In this document: piece after piece, positions 25,348 to 37,036 of the stretch
Numbering within the stretch: the stretch's first letter is position 1
How the letters are laid out: the number at the start of each line of letters is the position of its first letter
From: Imbricaverruca yamaguchii
Taxonomy: Eukaryota > Arthropoda > Thecostraca > Neoverrucidae
Length of the DNA: 64,000 nt
Assembly: GCA_034440575.1 (NCBI GenBank)
Contig: JAOTOL010001470.1
Coordinates: 613,501 to 677,500 of the forward strand
Direction of reading: 5' to 3'
The notes under the pieces: model-generated
What the model was told of the DNA's origin: nothing
Seen by the model: the letters and a program-made list of their open reading frames with translations, nothing else
Databases searched by the model: none
Program-made: the position numbers and the translations under genes

Positions 25348-25409
25348 GTATATGTATATGTAGTATCGAACGCTCGTCCCATCTAGTTCGATACTACATA
25401 TACATATAC
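25348..25409. repeat. Perfect 24-bp inverted repeat (hairpin) inside the LINE
   Basis: Arms 25348-25371 and 25386-25409 (ending ...tagtatcgaac / gttcgatacta...) are exact reverse complements with a 14-base loop. It sits where the LINE has lost its endonuclease C-terminus and early RT. Confidence 0.9.
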
Positions 25410-25830
25410 ATTCGATTCGATGATACATACGGTAATGGTGTGGCGATTTTTCATGTGAGCAGCAATACACCGTATATTTGAAGATATAGTTATTTGCTGG
25501 AAGGGAACAGAGTTGTGCACAGCAAGAAGTACTCCGCCGTGCCTACAGTGTGAGGAGCAACATCCCTACGTAACACAGAGTAGTTATTCAGGTGAAAATG
25601 TGCATCATGAGAAAGCTTAGTCTCTTGGAGACAAACTACTAATGGTACTCGTAAATGTAAAATGGTTCGAAGGTCGTTGAGGCTGGTTCTCAACCCTCTA
25701 CAGTTTCATTGGATAATAAAACTCATACGTCAGATATATAAAGGTGAAAGTTGTGAGCTAAAAACGGGGAACGAGAGAGGGTTAGGTTTTCCCTGTTCCC
25801 GCCCTCAAATCGGGAGGTAACCCGCGAGCT

Positions 25831-27500
25831 TCAGGCTGGCTCGGCCCAAGGGACTGAGTCCTCGGGTGGGACGTGGCGACCCCCTCCCCGGTGGAGAGCT
25901 CGATGGTGGCAGACCTTGTTTCTGAGGCCCCAGGCGGGGAGGGGTGGGGGAGGACCCATTTTATTTATGGATGGAGCCTGTCCCTCTACTCGCAGTCGCG
26001 GCGATGGGGTTGCCGGCCTTCGTAGTGCAGCCCCCTCGGCTCCCTGGCGGCTCTTCTCGCGGGCCCTTTCCATCTCAGCGAGCTGCGCTCGTTTCGCCTC
26101 GCGGGCGCGTCTCTCAGCCTTCTGGTAGCGCAGGTTAAATCTGGAATTTTGACTGGTCGTTGGTTGTGACGGGGCGGCGATGTAGGTGCGGACGTGGAAC
26201 ACGAAGGTGGGGGAGAGGCCTGAATCACGGGAAGAGGAGAAGGGTCCAGGTAGGGAGGAGCTGGATAGGCTGGGTTTCGATGTGGTAGAGGTGCGTACGG
26301 GAGGCGAGGGTAGATTGGAGGGCGGATGGGAAATGGGACGTGGGGATTCCGAGGAAGATGGAGAGGGGCTGGGACCGGGCGGAGAGGACTGAGGAGGCCT
26401 CTTTGAACGATGGACCAGCGTCCACGTCCCATCCTCGGGCGTTGGTTGGGAGGGGGTCTCTGATGGTCGAACGGCGGTACTTGTGGACGGAGGAACCTCT
26501 GTCGCAACAGTGTGGAACTGGCCTCGCTGGCCTTGATTCACTTGCGACGCAGGGGGTACTCTAAAGGAGCGAAGAAGGGCAGTTAATTGTGCTACCAACT
26601 CAGATGCTCCGTCGGGCTGTGTGTGCCGTGAAGAATACATGTTATTTTTAACTTGGATGCGTCAGATATTCTTGGATGAGTCCGTTCATAATGATCTCTT
26701 GCTTTGCGAAACGATACTTTTTGTGTGTTTGATGTAAACTATCTCTTTCTCTCTGATGTAAGCCGGGCAAGTTCGGTCTAAAGAAGTGTGTCGGTCCTGA
26801 CCTGCGCCGCAATTCGCACAAAATTGGATCTTCTATGTGCAATTTTCGCTAGTGTGGTCGTAGGAAGCACAGTTGGCACAAGCAGGGCGATTTCGACGTA
26901 ATTTGTTGGCATGGCCGAACTTTTGGCATTTGAAACACCTCTTGGGATTCTGGAGAAACACACGGACTTTTACGCGGACATAACCTACACGAATTTCAGT
27001 CGGAATATCTGTGGTATTGAATGTTAATATTACGTTGTTTGTTGGAATAATTTCAGGGCCCCTCCTTGCTTTCATCTTCCTTGCCTCAGTTACTCTGAAC
27101 TCCGACAAACCATCTACAATCTCCTCCTACGGCACTTCCCTCAAGTCGCATCAGTTGATGATGCCTCGTGAAGTTTTTTTTTGTGGGGTTGAATGGTAAT
27201 CGGAATAATCTCGTCGGACCTACTCTGATTTTTTCGGACGCTGTATCTAAATTCCAACACTTCCAATGCGCTCTCCGCCTCTCCTGCCTGTGCAAATTCT
27301 ACCTCTAATGCGCCATCCTTCAATTTTTCGCACCGTACAATTTTCCAAAACCTGTCACACCCATCTCGCCTCTGAAATGGTGATAACGAGGCGAGGGACC
27401 TGGTCTTATCTCGAAAGATAAGTACGCGTGGGGCAAATGAACTATTTGTCTGGTCTCTACAAGAGAGACCAGAGGTGTTTTTTGTGCTGAGTATGCCATA
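25831..27500 (-). pseudogene. LINE ORF1 (gag-like, zinc knuckles), broken
   Basis: Minus-strand pieces in order: an RRM-like region with LSPFQRRDGCDRFWKIV and DGALEVEFAQAGEAESALEV (about 27400-27200), a segment with CFKCQKFGHANKLRRNRPAC and CANC (about 27000-26830) that looks like CCHC zinc knuckles, then a Pro/Ser-rich C-terminal region (26640-25831). Such proteins coat LINE RNA and escort it to DNA. The pieces lie in different frames, so the gene is dead. In the Pro/Ser-rich part the frame stays open for 269 codons. Confidence 0.6.
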
Positions 27501-28009
27501 AAGTGTGATTGTGTTCTGCTCCTCGGGCGCCCCACCGCATAGGGCCCTACTGAGGGGACGCCTGGGTCCCGCGAATGGGATGTCGACAGGAGCCCGAGGA
27601 GCTATACGGGGCAGGCGGCGCCTTCGCCCGGCTAGGAGAGAGAGAGACTTACCACCCCGACCGGGATCCAGCACCGCCCACTCCTTGACTCCGGCGGCCG
27701 GCCGGGCCGGCGGGCACTGGGAAAAGTCCCAGACCCCCGGCCCGAGGCGCCTAGCCACTTGGCCCGCGTGAGGCCACACGGGCCCGCCCGCCCATCCGGG
27801 ATATCGGGACCAAAGAGGTGTGTTTGTCCTCATCACAACTAGCACCGTGCGACGGGGGACCTCAACCTCCAGGACTCCATCAATCCCGGGGGACGGGCCG
27901 AGTGCGGGGCTACCCCGATAAAACTGAGCTGGTGGGCAGGACCGGGGAAGTTGCCCTGCCTGCTCATAGTAGGGATAGTTGGTGTTGCTGGGCCAGGTGA
28001 AGGACATGG

Positions 28010-28140
28010 ATGTTGTGGTGGACATGGTCACGAGTGGACTCGATAACCCCACCGGCTGTGGGATTCGAACCCACCATCTTACGACCAAGAGTCATATTGC
28101 CTACCAAGGTAGGCAATATGACTACCCCACCCAGACGATG
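28010..28140 (-). mobile_element. tRNA-derived SINE head, family B, copy 2, with internal palindrome
   Basis: The minus strand carries the B box ggttcgaatcccac and the same flanking words as the copy at 9345-9430. Between the A and B boxes lies a perfect 15-bp palindrome with a 2-base spacer (28091-28122). The palindrome is absent from the other copy and would disrupt any tRNA fold. Confidence 0.65.
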
Positions 28141-28299
28141 TGCTACGCTATTTTCCCCGGTGCGCTTGGCCGGTGGGTTTGCGGGACAGCGCCCGGCAGT
28201 GGGCCGTGACGGGTGACCAAAGCACCAGCCATGTTACTCACCCCGACACAAACAGACAAACACACACACAAACACACAGACACACAGATCGACCCACGG

Positions 28300-28805
28300 A
28301 GCGGCCGGCGTGACGGCGTCACGGCTGACGGCCGGGTCTGGCGCCGCCTTCCGTCACGGAGCCGTCACAGTGGCGTCACGGCTCATGGCCGGATCTGCCG
28401 CCGCCTCCCGTCATGGTGGCGTCACGGCTGACGGCCGGGTCTGGCGCCGCCTCCCGTCACAGTGGCGTCACGGCTGACGGCCGGGTCTGGCGCCGCCACC
28501 CGTCGCAGTGACGTCACGGCTGACGGCCGGGTCTGGCGCCGCCACCCGTCGCAGTGACGTCACGGCTGACGGCCGGGTCTGGCGCCGCCTCCCGTCACAG
28601 TGGCGTCACGGCTGACGGCCGGGTCTGGCGCCGCCACCCGTCGCAGTGACGTCACGGCTGACGGCCGGGTCTGGCGCCGCCTCCCTGTCACAGTGGCGTC
28701 ACGGCTGATGGCCGGGTCTGGCGCCGCCTCCCGTCACGGAGCCGTCACGGCTGACGGCCGGGTCTGGCGCCGCCCCCCGTCATGGTGGCGTCACGGCTGA
28801 AGGCC
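28300..28805. repeat. 46-bp GC-rich minisatellite
   Basis: About 11 tandem units, with core gtcacggctgacggccgggt ctggcgccgcc. Units differ by a few substitutions and one has an extra base. Not in a gene that I can identify. Confidence 0.9.
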
Positions 28806-29090
28806 GGGGTCACAGGCGGCCAGCCCAGTCGCCAGGCCAGCCGAGCCGACTGCGGCCGGCCGCCCCGCTGCTGACGACCGGAAGTCACCCATCGGCCCGT
28901 TCCGGCGCGGTGGTGACAGTGGCTGGTGGCGGACGGGCGGGAGCCAAGTGCCCGCCCGCCCGGTTCGGCCACCCCGCCCGCCCCGCCGTGGCGACAGTCG
29001 GCAGACCCGTCAGGCGCCGCCCGCACCCTCGATTCTCCGCACTGCGGTCATCCCGCCCCCGCTCGTCTCGCCGGAGATGGTCTCCTCTCG
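28806..29090. other. GC-rich, no gene recognised
   Basis: High GC with random open frames on both strands. No motif supports coding. Confidence 0.35.
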
Positions 29091-29150
29091 GCCCCCTTAG
29101 TTAGTTTTTTGGTTTATAGGGCACCTCGACTACTGTGGGCACATTCCGCC
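29091..29150 (-). repeat. LINE-tail hairpin motif, solo copy
   Basis: Contains agttagttttttggtttata gggcacctcgactactgtggg. This is the minus-oriented 3' tail motif (simple taac-type repeat, then the gggc...gccc hairpin) seen at the ends of the I-like LINEs in the window. Confidence 0.55.
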
Positions 29151-32100
29151 CATGGGGCTCCCTTCGTCCTCCTATCCTGTCGTACTGTATCGTATCATGT
29201 GGTCTGATCTGGTTTCGTCTCGTCTTGTCTAGCCTTGTCCGCGACATCCGAAAAATAGCAAAAGGCATCCCGGTCACGTCGCCCCTCACATTGCCCGATG
29301 TTTCCAACCACCGCCCATGGCAGTGGCCACGGCATGGGACGAGCGTCCAACAACTTCCGTGAAATGTAGCATTACGCCTGCGGCATTGCAAGGAAGAAAG
29401 CGCCCTAAAGCCAGTCTCGTCTCCCTGTCCAAAATCCGTGTCGACGATTCCATGGATATGAATCCATGCGACCACCTGTAGTTCACACGTCATTACTCAA
29501 CTTCCTCAATGAATGGCTATGGTGCAGGCGACATTCCAGGACGGTTGACGGGACAGCGTTCTCCTGGTTCCAATGTTCTCTGCTACAGACGGTGTACGTC
29601 GGGCCACCGATACAGTGGCGAAAAAAAGTGTTTTCCGGAGATGATGCCATAACCGCTGGCTCATAGCTCCTGTGTTTTTTTAATAGAAATTTGGTAGTCA
29701 ACAAATTAATTAATAAATGTAAAATATCCAATGTCGGCACAAATCTGTAGAAAACCGAGCACATCCCAAATTTGTTGACATAGAACCAGTGGCAGATCCA
29801 GCAATTGTCACCGGGTGGGTGCGTGTCTAGACTAGTGCCACTTTGAAAGTACCTGGAGGGGTGCTGGATGGCCTTTGACCCGAGGAGCATCTCTGGCTCA
29901 ACAATTTGATGGGGTGCACTCAGCCTTCCCAGAGGGGCCTCTTTCCCCAGCATGAGTGACACCACCTTCCCATGGGTTGGTGGATATGCCCCAGTGCCCT
30001 TCCCTTGTATCCGTCCATGATAAGAACATGGTTTTTAGCTTTTGGACGAATCCCGGACTTCTCTGAATTATCAAGATAACTGTTGGAAAAGCCAACAGCT
30101 TGACTCACCATTTACATGTGTCAAGGCCAAACTAGTAAAGTGCTTAATTATGTTTCAGGTTTCTTATGCAGGTGCCCTGTCATGTACTGGCACTGACAGG
30201 CAGGCATGTTCATGCACGGTGTTCCATCCATGGATTACCATGTACTTAGGCCAAGGCTCCATTAATTGATGCAACATATTGTGAGATATACAAATTTTAA
30301 AGCACAATGAAAATTGTTTCAGAAATTAATACACTGCCATATCTCTGAAGCTTGGGAAAACATAGAATGTTGTCATGGAAAGGATATTGGCCTGATAATA
30401 ACTTCACCAAATATTGGATATATTAACCAAATGCTTAAATTGGAACTTACTATCCGAATCATTGCATGACAATTTTGTTTGTTTGTTTGTTTATTGGTTG
30501 GTTCACGACACACTATATGCACGTTCACGGCTAATGGCACCGCCCACACTGTTTCGCCTGTGGGCCGCGGGATTGGGAAATGTCCTGAGTGGCGCTAGAG
30601 TTGAACCAGGGATCTTAATGACAATTTTGCTAATGTCTAGATGACACAACTAGACAGCACATGAATTGAGATATAACTTGATGAGAGGACACCTTGGTTG
30701 GTTATTTGGGCTTATAGGTGCTTCAACTGCTTCGGTCATACAGCACCCTGAGAGGACACCTTATGCTACATGCCTATGTTGCACTATTGTCATTTAAGGT
30801 GTTCACAAGACAAGCTTTGCACACATTTTTCCTCCATGAAGCTAAGAAATTGGGTTTGGTTGGGCTAGGCCAGGTTAGGTTAACATTTTTAATCAGGATA
30901 GTTTTGAAGGAGAAAACACTTTCAAATTAGTTTTCCCAAAACAAGTTAAGGAAGGTCAGGCTAGGATACATGTTTTTAAAACATTATATTCTTTGGCACA
31001 TTACCAAACTCAAGACCATTTCTTTTGGTTATTTTGCCTTGCAACTGAAAATTAAGTATTTGCAAGGGAAATGAGTGGTTATGGATCTTAAGCATGCTCA
31101 TAAACATTTCATCACAAAAATCACCCAAATTCATCAAACACATTAAAGCACAAATTTAGCAAAAGTATTTTTTTTTTTACTTGCACCATGCTACAGAAGT
31201 GCCTAGTGATGTGGATACCATGTTTGTGTAGGTTTGTTTCCAATGAGATACAGTAAAAGCCTAACTACCAATATTGACCTCCAATTATTGTAATGTTATT
31301 TAGTTATTAGGGCTTCAGGGCACATTTACTACATTGCTCATGTAGTGCCCAAATTATTGTACTGTTATAAAGTTTTTGTTATTAATATATGTTGAATTGT
31401 TGCTGGGGAGACTTTGCAGGGTCAGTGAGTATTAAATGCAAGCTTGTTGTATCGAGCCATCTCCTGATCAGGACATTCCAGTTATGTGGCACAATTTTGA
31501 TCAAGAGTTGAAGGTGCCTAAATAGCTGGTATTACCACCAGGTGCCTGTGCCCCTGACCTTGCCTGTCCAGTTGCTAACTGGTCATCCCACCCAGAATGC
31601 TGACCATTGCATGCTGATGGTGCTGTATCCACTGAGCTAACAAGGTGGCAAACCAGCTTTACAATGATGCTGTAGACAATAGCACAAAACAACATGATTT
31701 TTATCTCCATCACCCTTTGCATATGATTGGAAGCAAACCTACAGAAACACCAGGAATACAAAAATTGCTATGCACTTCTGTAGCATGTTGCCAGTTGTAA
31801 AAGCACTTTGTGCCTATCACCAGCAAACATAGGTGCATTTGATGATAATTCATTCAACTCCCAGGCATGAGCAGTCACATAGGTAGGATGTGATGAGTCA
31901 TCATGAAACTCATTAGATGTTGATTGATAGCATATTTCCACTTGACACCTCTAAAAATACACCAATATATACTGGCTCTCCAGTCCACAGTTTCTGCACC
32001 ATCCTATTTATGCTTACATTAATTCATACTTTCAGATTACAAGATTTTTAGATGAACACTACATTTTTCATTAGGTGCACATGTAAGTACAGGATGCAAA

Positions 32101-33221
32101 TTAACTTGAAAATTAGGCATGACATACATAGGTTGGTTACTAGGTTAGTTAGTTATTAGGGCTTAAGGGCGCATCGACTACATTGGTCATGTAGCGCCCA
32201 TGATTACTAGGTAGTTATTTATTTGGGAATTAGGGGGCCTTGACCAGACAGGTTTGTTTTATGAGCACAACACAATGTATGCTTCAGTGTGAATGCAAAA
32301 AAAAACGCTGTTAGAAAAACACTGAAGCGCATTTACTTATTTAACACTGATTACGATATTATTCCCAGAACAACTCCTAAGATAAAATAACCGTCCTAGC
32401 ATCGATCCTTACCGGGCACTGATAAGCGGCTTTCAACGGCTGCGCGAAGTGGATGTCCACTGATGAACTCGATCGTTGATGGTTGCCCTCAGCTAAATGT
32501 ATATCTAGCCGATACGCACTGTTTTTCTTTCGTATTTTTGTATCCTGTAATTGCTCAACAACCGGCCCTACCCGACGCGCACAGCCGCACACCACCGCAA
32601 CGCTCGAACACCAGGATGTTTTTTTCCAATAATTCCTACGGCGCATGTGCGCCAGCTTCTTCTCATCAGGAATTATAATATCGTCATGGACTAGCTCAAT
32701 GGTCATCTATGCATAATTCGTTTATAAGAGTATGTATTTTCAGCACTCGTAATATTATATGTATTTTTCTGATTTTTTATCTGCAGTTAGATTATATATA
32801 TGCTTGTTAATGTTTCCTGTCTGCTGTCTTCAAAGAACAGGCAGTGTCCTCTGGTGTATGTATATTATACCAACGGTTCATTTCAGATGGCGCTGCAAGC
32901 ATCTCCTCACGCTGTTGAACTGTTGTCGCCGTCTGCAGCGTTTTTAGGGCCGGAAGTATCACCCCGATGTTTGGGATTCAAATAATTAAGAATTCCGAAA
33001 AAGCGCGTCAAGCAAAGATCGAGTCGAGTCCATTGTACCTGGCACATGGGGCCGAAAGATGGTGCCGAAACCTCGGGAAATCGTATTGGAAACACAAAAG
33101 ATTTCCTCGTCCCAAATAAACAGCAGAGTCTACTACTACAGCGAGAGGGCGAAAGCGCACGGAGCCCTCTGAAGCGCACCGAGTCTCGCAATAAGGGGCA
33201 TCTCCTTGGAACAACGTTTGC
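29151..33221. other. No gene recognised; scattered repeat debris
   Basis: AT-rich in 30000-32300. Solo LINE-tail motifs occur at about 30695-30750, 31305-31355 and 32140-32205. A cagtggcagatccagc word near 29786 resembles the ends of some DNA transposons but has no partner that I could find. A tRNA-like or other pol III remnant may lie near 30500-30620. No coding sequence supported. Confidence 0.35.
32140..32205 (-). repeat. LINE-tail hairpin motif, best solo copy
   Basis: Reads gttagttagttattagggct then taagggcgcatcgactacat and tggtcatgtagcgcccat. The arms gggcgc/gcgccc and ctaca/tgtag can pair. The tail is (taac/ttag)n-like. The same unit ends the LINEs at 3190 and 15255. Confidence 0.7.
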
Positions 33222-33400
33222 CCCGGTAGCTCAGTTGGTTAGAGCGCTGGCCTGCACTGGTCTCCCCTGTATTGGTAACACAGGTTCGAGTCGCTTCTCG
33301 CTCTCGCATTTAGCCCCCGGCTGGGAGTGTCAGTTGACAGCTGGCCCGATAAGGCCGGTGACCAGCTACTGGGGGGCCGTGTCGGTACATTGGCGGCACG
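33222..33400 (+). mobile_element. tRNA-derived SINE, family C
   Basis: The head has tRNA-like A box (tagctcagttggttagagcg) and B box (ggttcgagtcg), about 60 bases apart. It is followed by a non-tRNA body with the palindromic agctggcccgataaggccggtgaccagct region and an A/T-rich end near 33395. The acceptor stem is unpaired, so I do not call a tRNA gene. Confidence 0.65.
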
Positions 33401-33769
33401 TTAAAATTTTGTCTAAATTCTGCCGTTGAACTGGAGTTCATGGATCGGGTGGTGGGGCCAGGGTTCACGCAACAAGCTCTGCGCAACAAGCTCTGCCTGA
33501 CTCCTCAAGCCACACCAGCAATAACTCGGATTAAATTTCTTTAAAAAAAAACGTTGTGGCCATAGATATACACATCAGAAGACCTCACAAACGGCGGAGG
33601 CTCTAAAAACATGAAGAAATCACTTTTGCGGACTAAGGGCTTCGAAAACAGGCTGGGAACCGCAACAAGCGACATATGGTCCTAAAAGAACAAAAGAGCC
33701 CCGATGAGTATTAAATACACACATCTGATCTACACACGTCGCTCCCGTGTATATCGAGCACTCAACGTT

Positions 33770-34290
33770 GATTGGTGAAGGCTTCATGAAATTCGACACG
33801 TTGATTTCGGAGGACGCGCGTGGCAAAAAGCCGTGAAAACGGGTTTATGCATTTCTGATGGCCTTATCCCAGAACAGAAGTCACCATAAACAAACATCCC
33901 AAGTATATCAACCGCGTCACGTTCATTGGTGAAGGTTTCATTAAATTCAGTTTGGTATATTCGGGGCATGGATGCGGCAATCATTGAAAAATACAAATAC
34001 GTATTTGGCGACCTTAGGTTAAAGTCGAAATCACCATATTGCAAAGTCCCAAACGTAAATCGGCTATGCTACATCGGTTGATGAATGTTTCACGAAATTC
34101 GGTGCAGCCGTTTTGCAGCATGGGTGCGGCAACCATTTCCAAAATGGTCGCTTCAAATTTAGTGGATAATTGAACAGTACTGCATTACAGTTAGAGTCAC
34201 CATATTCAAAAGTCCAAGCAAATCGATCCAAATGCATCGATTACTGAATGCTTCATGAAATTATGTAAGGCGGTTGAGGAGCATGGGTGC
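33770..34290. repeat. Degenerate tandem repeat, about 150-165 bp period
   Basis: Four diverged units share the core ttgatgaatgtttcacgaaa followed by ttcggtgcagccgttt and catgggtgcggcaacc. Core positions are near 33775, 33927, 34077 and 34243. Units are clearly related but far from identical, so the array is old. Confidence 0.65.
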
Positions 34291-35568
34291 GGTAGCAACT
34301 CCGTTCAACATAGTAGATCAGCCCGTGTGCACGTGTCCGAACACTGGCGTGGTGGCGAACTCAAGTGCATGAAAGATGAACATTTTACGTCATTCATGCA
34401 GGTGTAATTTCAGCAGTATGAGCTGACGTGTGAATGAATACCAGAAGAAGCTTTGAACTGGGGAGGGCTCTCAAGACTAGTGACTTGTATATTATGATGA
34501 TCGATTGGGCCCCTCCACAGGACAATTCATTTGGTTACTACCTTTTTAATGACCCGTTAAAAATAGTGGTTGAAATATGGGGGCATGAAACATTGGGGCA
34601 GGTGGGCCCATTCAAAATCCGTTCCTCTCCTGACGCAAGTCCTAGGTATGACACTGGTCACGGCCAAGGTCAATCACGGGAATTGGTCTTGGTCAAGTGT
34701 GAATGCATGGGTGGCACTGGGTGCCCATTCCTTCCCTTCCCACATTAAGATTAAGAATCGTGACCGAAACTCGGGTGCATCCACGCGCTCCGCGGATTGT
34801 TCAGCAAAATTCATGGAGCAAAATGGCCCTTCAGTATGCAGCCGCTCCCCCCCCCCCCTTCCCTATGCTCAGCGAGTTTTCCTCCGAAGGCGCCGCTCTG
34901 GAGATTTTCAGTGGCGCCTCGAGGAAGTGGCGTCCCTCAAAACGAGATGTGCCCCACAGAGCATTCCTGGATCCGCTCTTGTGCTTAGACATCACCTGTT
35001 CTTCATCAATAAGTTGGCAAGCCTGAGATATGGAGATCGAACACATTATTCCAGAAATCCACCTGATCTCGGTTCACCCTGTACGGCTTTTGCTATGGGT
35101 ATATCAAGGAGAGTGTGACTCAAGTGTTATCGGATTATTTCTGAGAGGGACGCACGTTCGAAACAATAGTATATTTGGCCTATACTCTACCGAACATTTC
35201 AACACACTAGCTATATTCGCACGTACAATGTGAATCCAACATCGATTCACTGAGTTGCAGGCACTGACAGGATACAAGCCCTCAAAACTAATCCGAAAAG
35301 GCTGACAGCCTACCCTCAAGCATTATTGACTTTCTGCCTATGACAATAAAAGCTGTCGGCAAACAAGCACATGTTAAGCTCAGCCCTGATTAAGTCACGT
35401 AATCCTGAAGTCCTCCATGCCTACAGAGGAAAACGACGTTTCGAATCTCGCGCCAACTTTCCCTAGCAATCGCGCCAGTTATGAAGTAAGACATGATTAA
35501 GATCGGGTCATTGTTGGCTTCTTCCACAACAAATCCCGGATCTGGAAAAATTAGGATGTGCGCCTTCC
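34291..35568. other. No gene recognised
   Basis: Short frames on both strands (for example 34570-35118 plus) carry no recognisable domain. Contains a homopolymer C run near 34845. Confidence 0.35.
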
Positions 35569-36408
35569 TTAACCCGTCCCGTCTCGGGGGGTCCTCAACC
35601 GCTCCCCCCCTCAGGTTTTTCGCGGATAACGGACGAACGGCGCGCGGTAGTGCGCCCAAATTTTGCATACCTGTTCCCACATCAATATGACATGCTGACT
35701 CAAAATTTTTAGGTCAGGTCCTCAATGGTCAACGAGTTAGTCAAGGTCAAGTGAGGTCACCTCCAAAAAACGTTCAACCAGTCGTCACGCTTTAACGGAT
35801 ACAGATATTTTAATGAAACTTTCAGCGTTTGCTTATCTTCACGGATTGAACGAAACGTAAGAGTGGAATTTTTCATGTTTTTCGTTTTTGACTACATAAA
35901 TTCTGCGTATTTGCCAAATTGCGGTTCAAATACAGGATTCTGGTTAAAGTAAGCATTTTTATTAGGGCACGTTGACTCCCAACAACGTTTCTTTATCTCC
36001 TCTACCCACTGGAAAAGAAAAATTAAAGAAAACGTGAAAACACAAAATTTTGAAACTTCAAAAAAAAATATTTTGGGGGGCCAAAAAATATTATAGCCCC
36101 GGTCGAGTTCGCTGTCCTTTTCTCATTCCAAATAATGTTTTTCATATATCTCACAAAATGAACTCCCCAGAGTGAAAAACATAATGTAAGACTTGAAAAG
36201 TCGTGACAATCTAGCCCCCCTGGTGACGTCAATTTTGTGGGAAAGTTGTTTTTTTATGGTGGACCCCGACCCTACTCGTCGAGCGCCTTCCGATGACACC
36301 TCTTTAGTTTTCGTGCGATGCTTAGTTTGGATTTTAAAGCGGGGTCTTCAACCGCCCCCCCTCCCCCCGAGACAGGGTCGCAGGATTTGACCGGAAAGAC
36401 GGCGTTAA
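35569..36408. mobile_element. Putative AGGTCA-rich non-autonomous element, copy 2
   Basis: Left side TTAACCCGTCCCGTCTCGGG (35569-) and, in inverse orientation, a right side whose minus strand reads ccctgtctcggggggagg (about 36358-36376). TTAA occurs again at 36405-36408. Inside, AGGTCA-type half-sites cluster at 35710-35760. No coding frame. The same general plan (poly-G inverted ends, AGGTCA runs) is seen at 12131-13130 and 54159-55392. The right limit is uncertain. Confidence 0.45.
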
Positions 36409-37036
36409 TGTCCTGCATACCATACGCTTTCACATTTCACATGCTACTATTCATGTGGCCATTCTCACTCCACGGAATCGATGCAACGAGCTGAATTCAA
36501 ACGACCGAGGAGCTCTCGTGCTTAGGGCTCACACTAGCATTGTGCTGCCGTTCATTCGGTCAATGTCCAGGAAGCACAGGAGTTATGCCTCACAATGTAC
36601 AAAGGATGCACAAAGTACGACGATGATATTCAAAGCACCGCAATGTCATGCGTCATGAACGTCATAGTTGCGTCATTCGACCATAAACCTCTGGAAGATT
36701 CGCCCCGCATGGGAACTCAACAAGCCCTACCCCATATTTTCTGAGTGTGTACAGTCATTAGATCATAACGCCTGTCAAAGCATGGATGCATTTCTTTTGC
36801 ATATGTGATGCGTCATGTTCGCTGTATGTGAGCTTCTGACGGTGTGGTCTTCGTTAGCTTTACCCAGTGTTAAGCATCATCTTAAGAATTCAGTGGCTGA
36901 TTTCCACTCAGTAGATGTGACCTCCAGAAGCTCTACCCGAGCTTCACTCGGCGGTTCTGAGCTTTGCTTAGTGGATCCGACACTTCCACGAGTTCAGGGT
37001 TTCATTTGGGTTTCGCCCGGAGGCTTTGCGTCCAAT
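36409..37036. other. 3' flank and probable 3' UTR region of the hemocytin-like gene
   Basis: Downstream of the stop codon on the minus strand. No coding frame recognised. I saw no convincing minus-strand AATAAA close to the stop, so the transcript end is not placed. Confidence 0.35.

Larger units (their letters stand above)
24143..28009 (-). mobile_element. I-clade-like LINE, near full length but decayed
   Basis: Read on the minus strand: an ORF1 (about 27500-25831), the start of an endonuclease (25693-25490, LVVCLQETKLSH) and RT blocks (25300-24143). Most of the endonuclease and the beginning of RT are gone. A 62-base perfect hairpin (25348-25409) and a direct jump to late RT blocks occupy that place. 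The tail shares the RT C-terminal sequence with the LINE at 5588-6255. Frames are shifted repeatedly. Confidence 0.75.

Noticed and set aside
25831..26640. Independent Pro/Ser-rich host gene
   Set aside because: It lies in order and orientation between LINE ORF1 zinc knuckles and endonuclease, so it is better read as the ORF1 C-terminal region.
33222..33310. Functional tRNA gene
   Set aside because: A and B boxes are present, but the acceptor and T stems do not pair properly and a SINE-like body follows.
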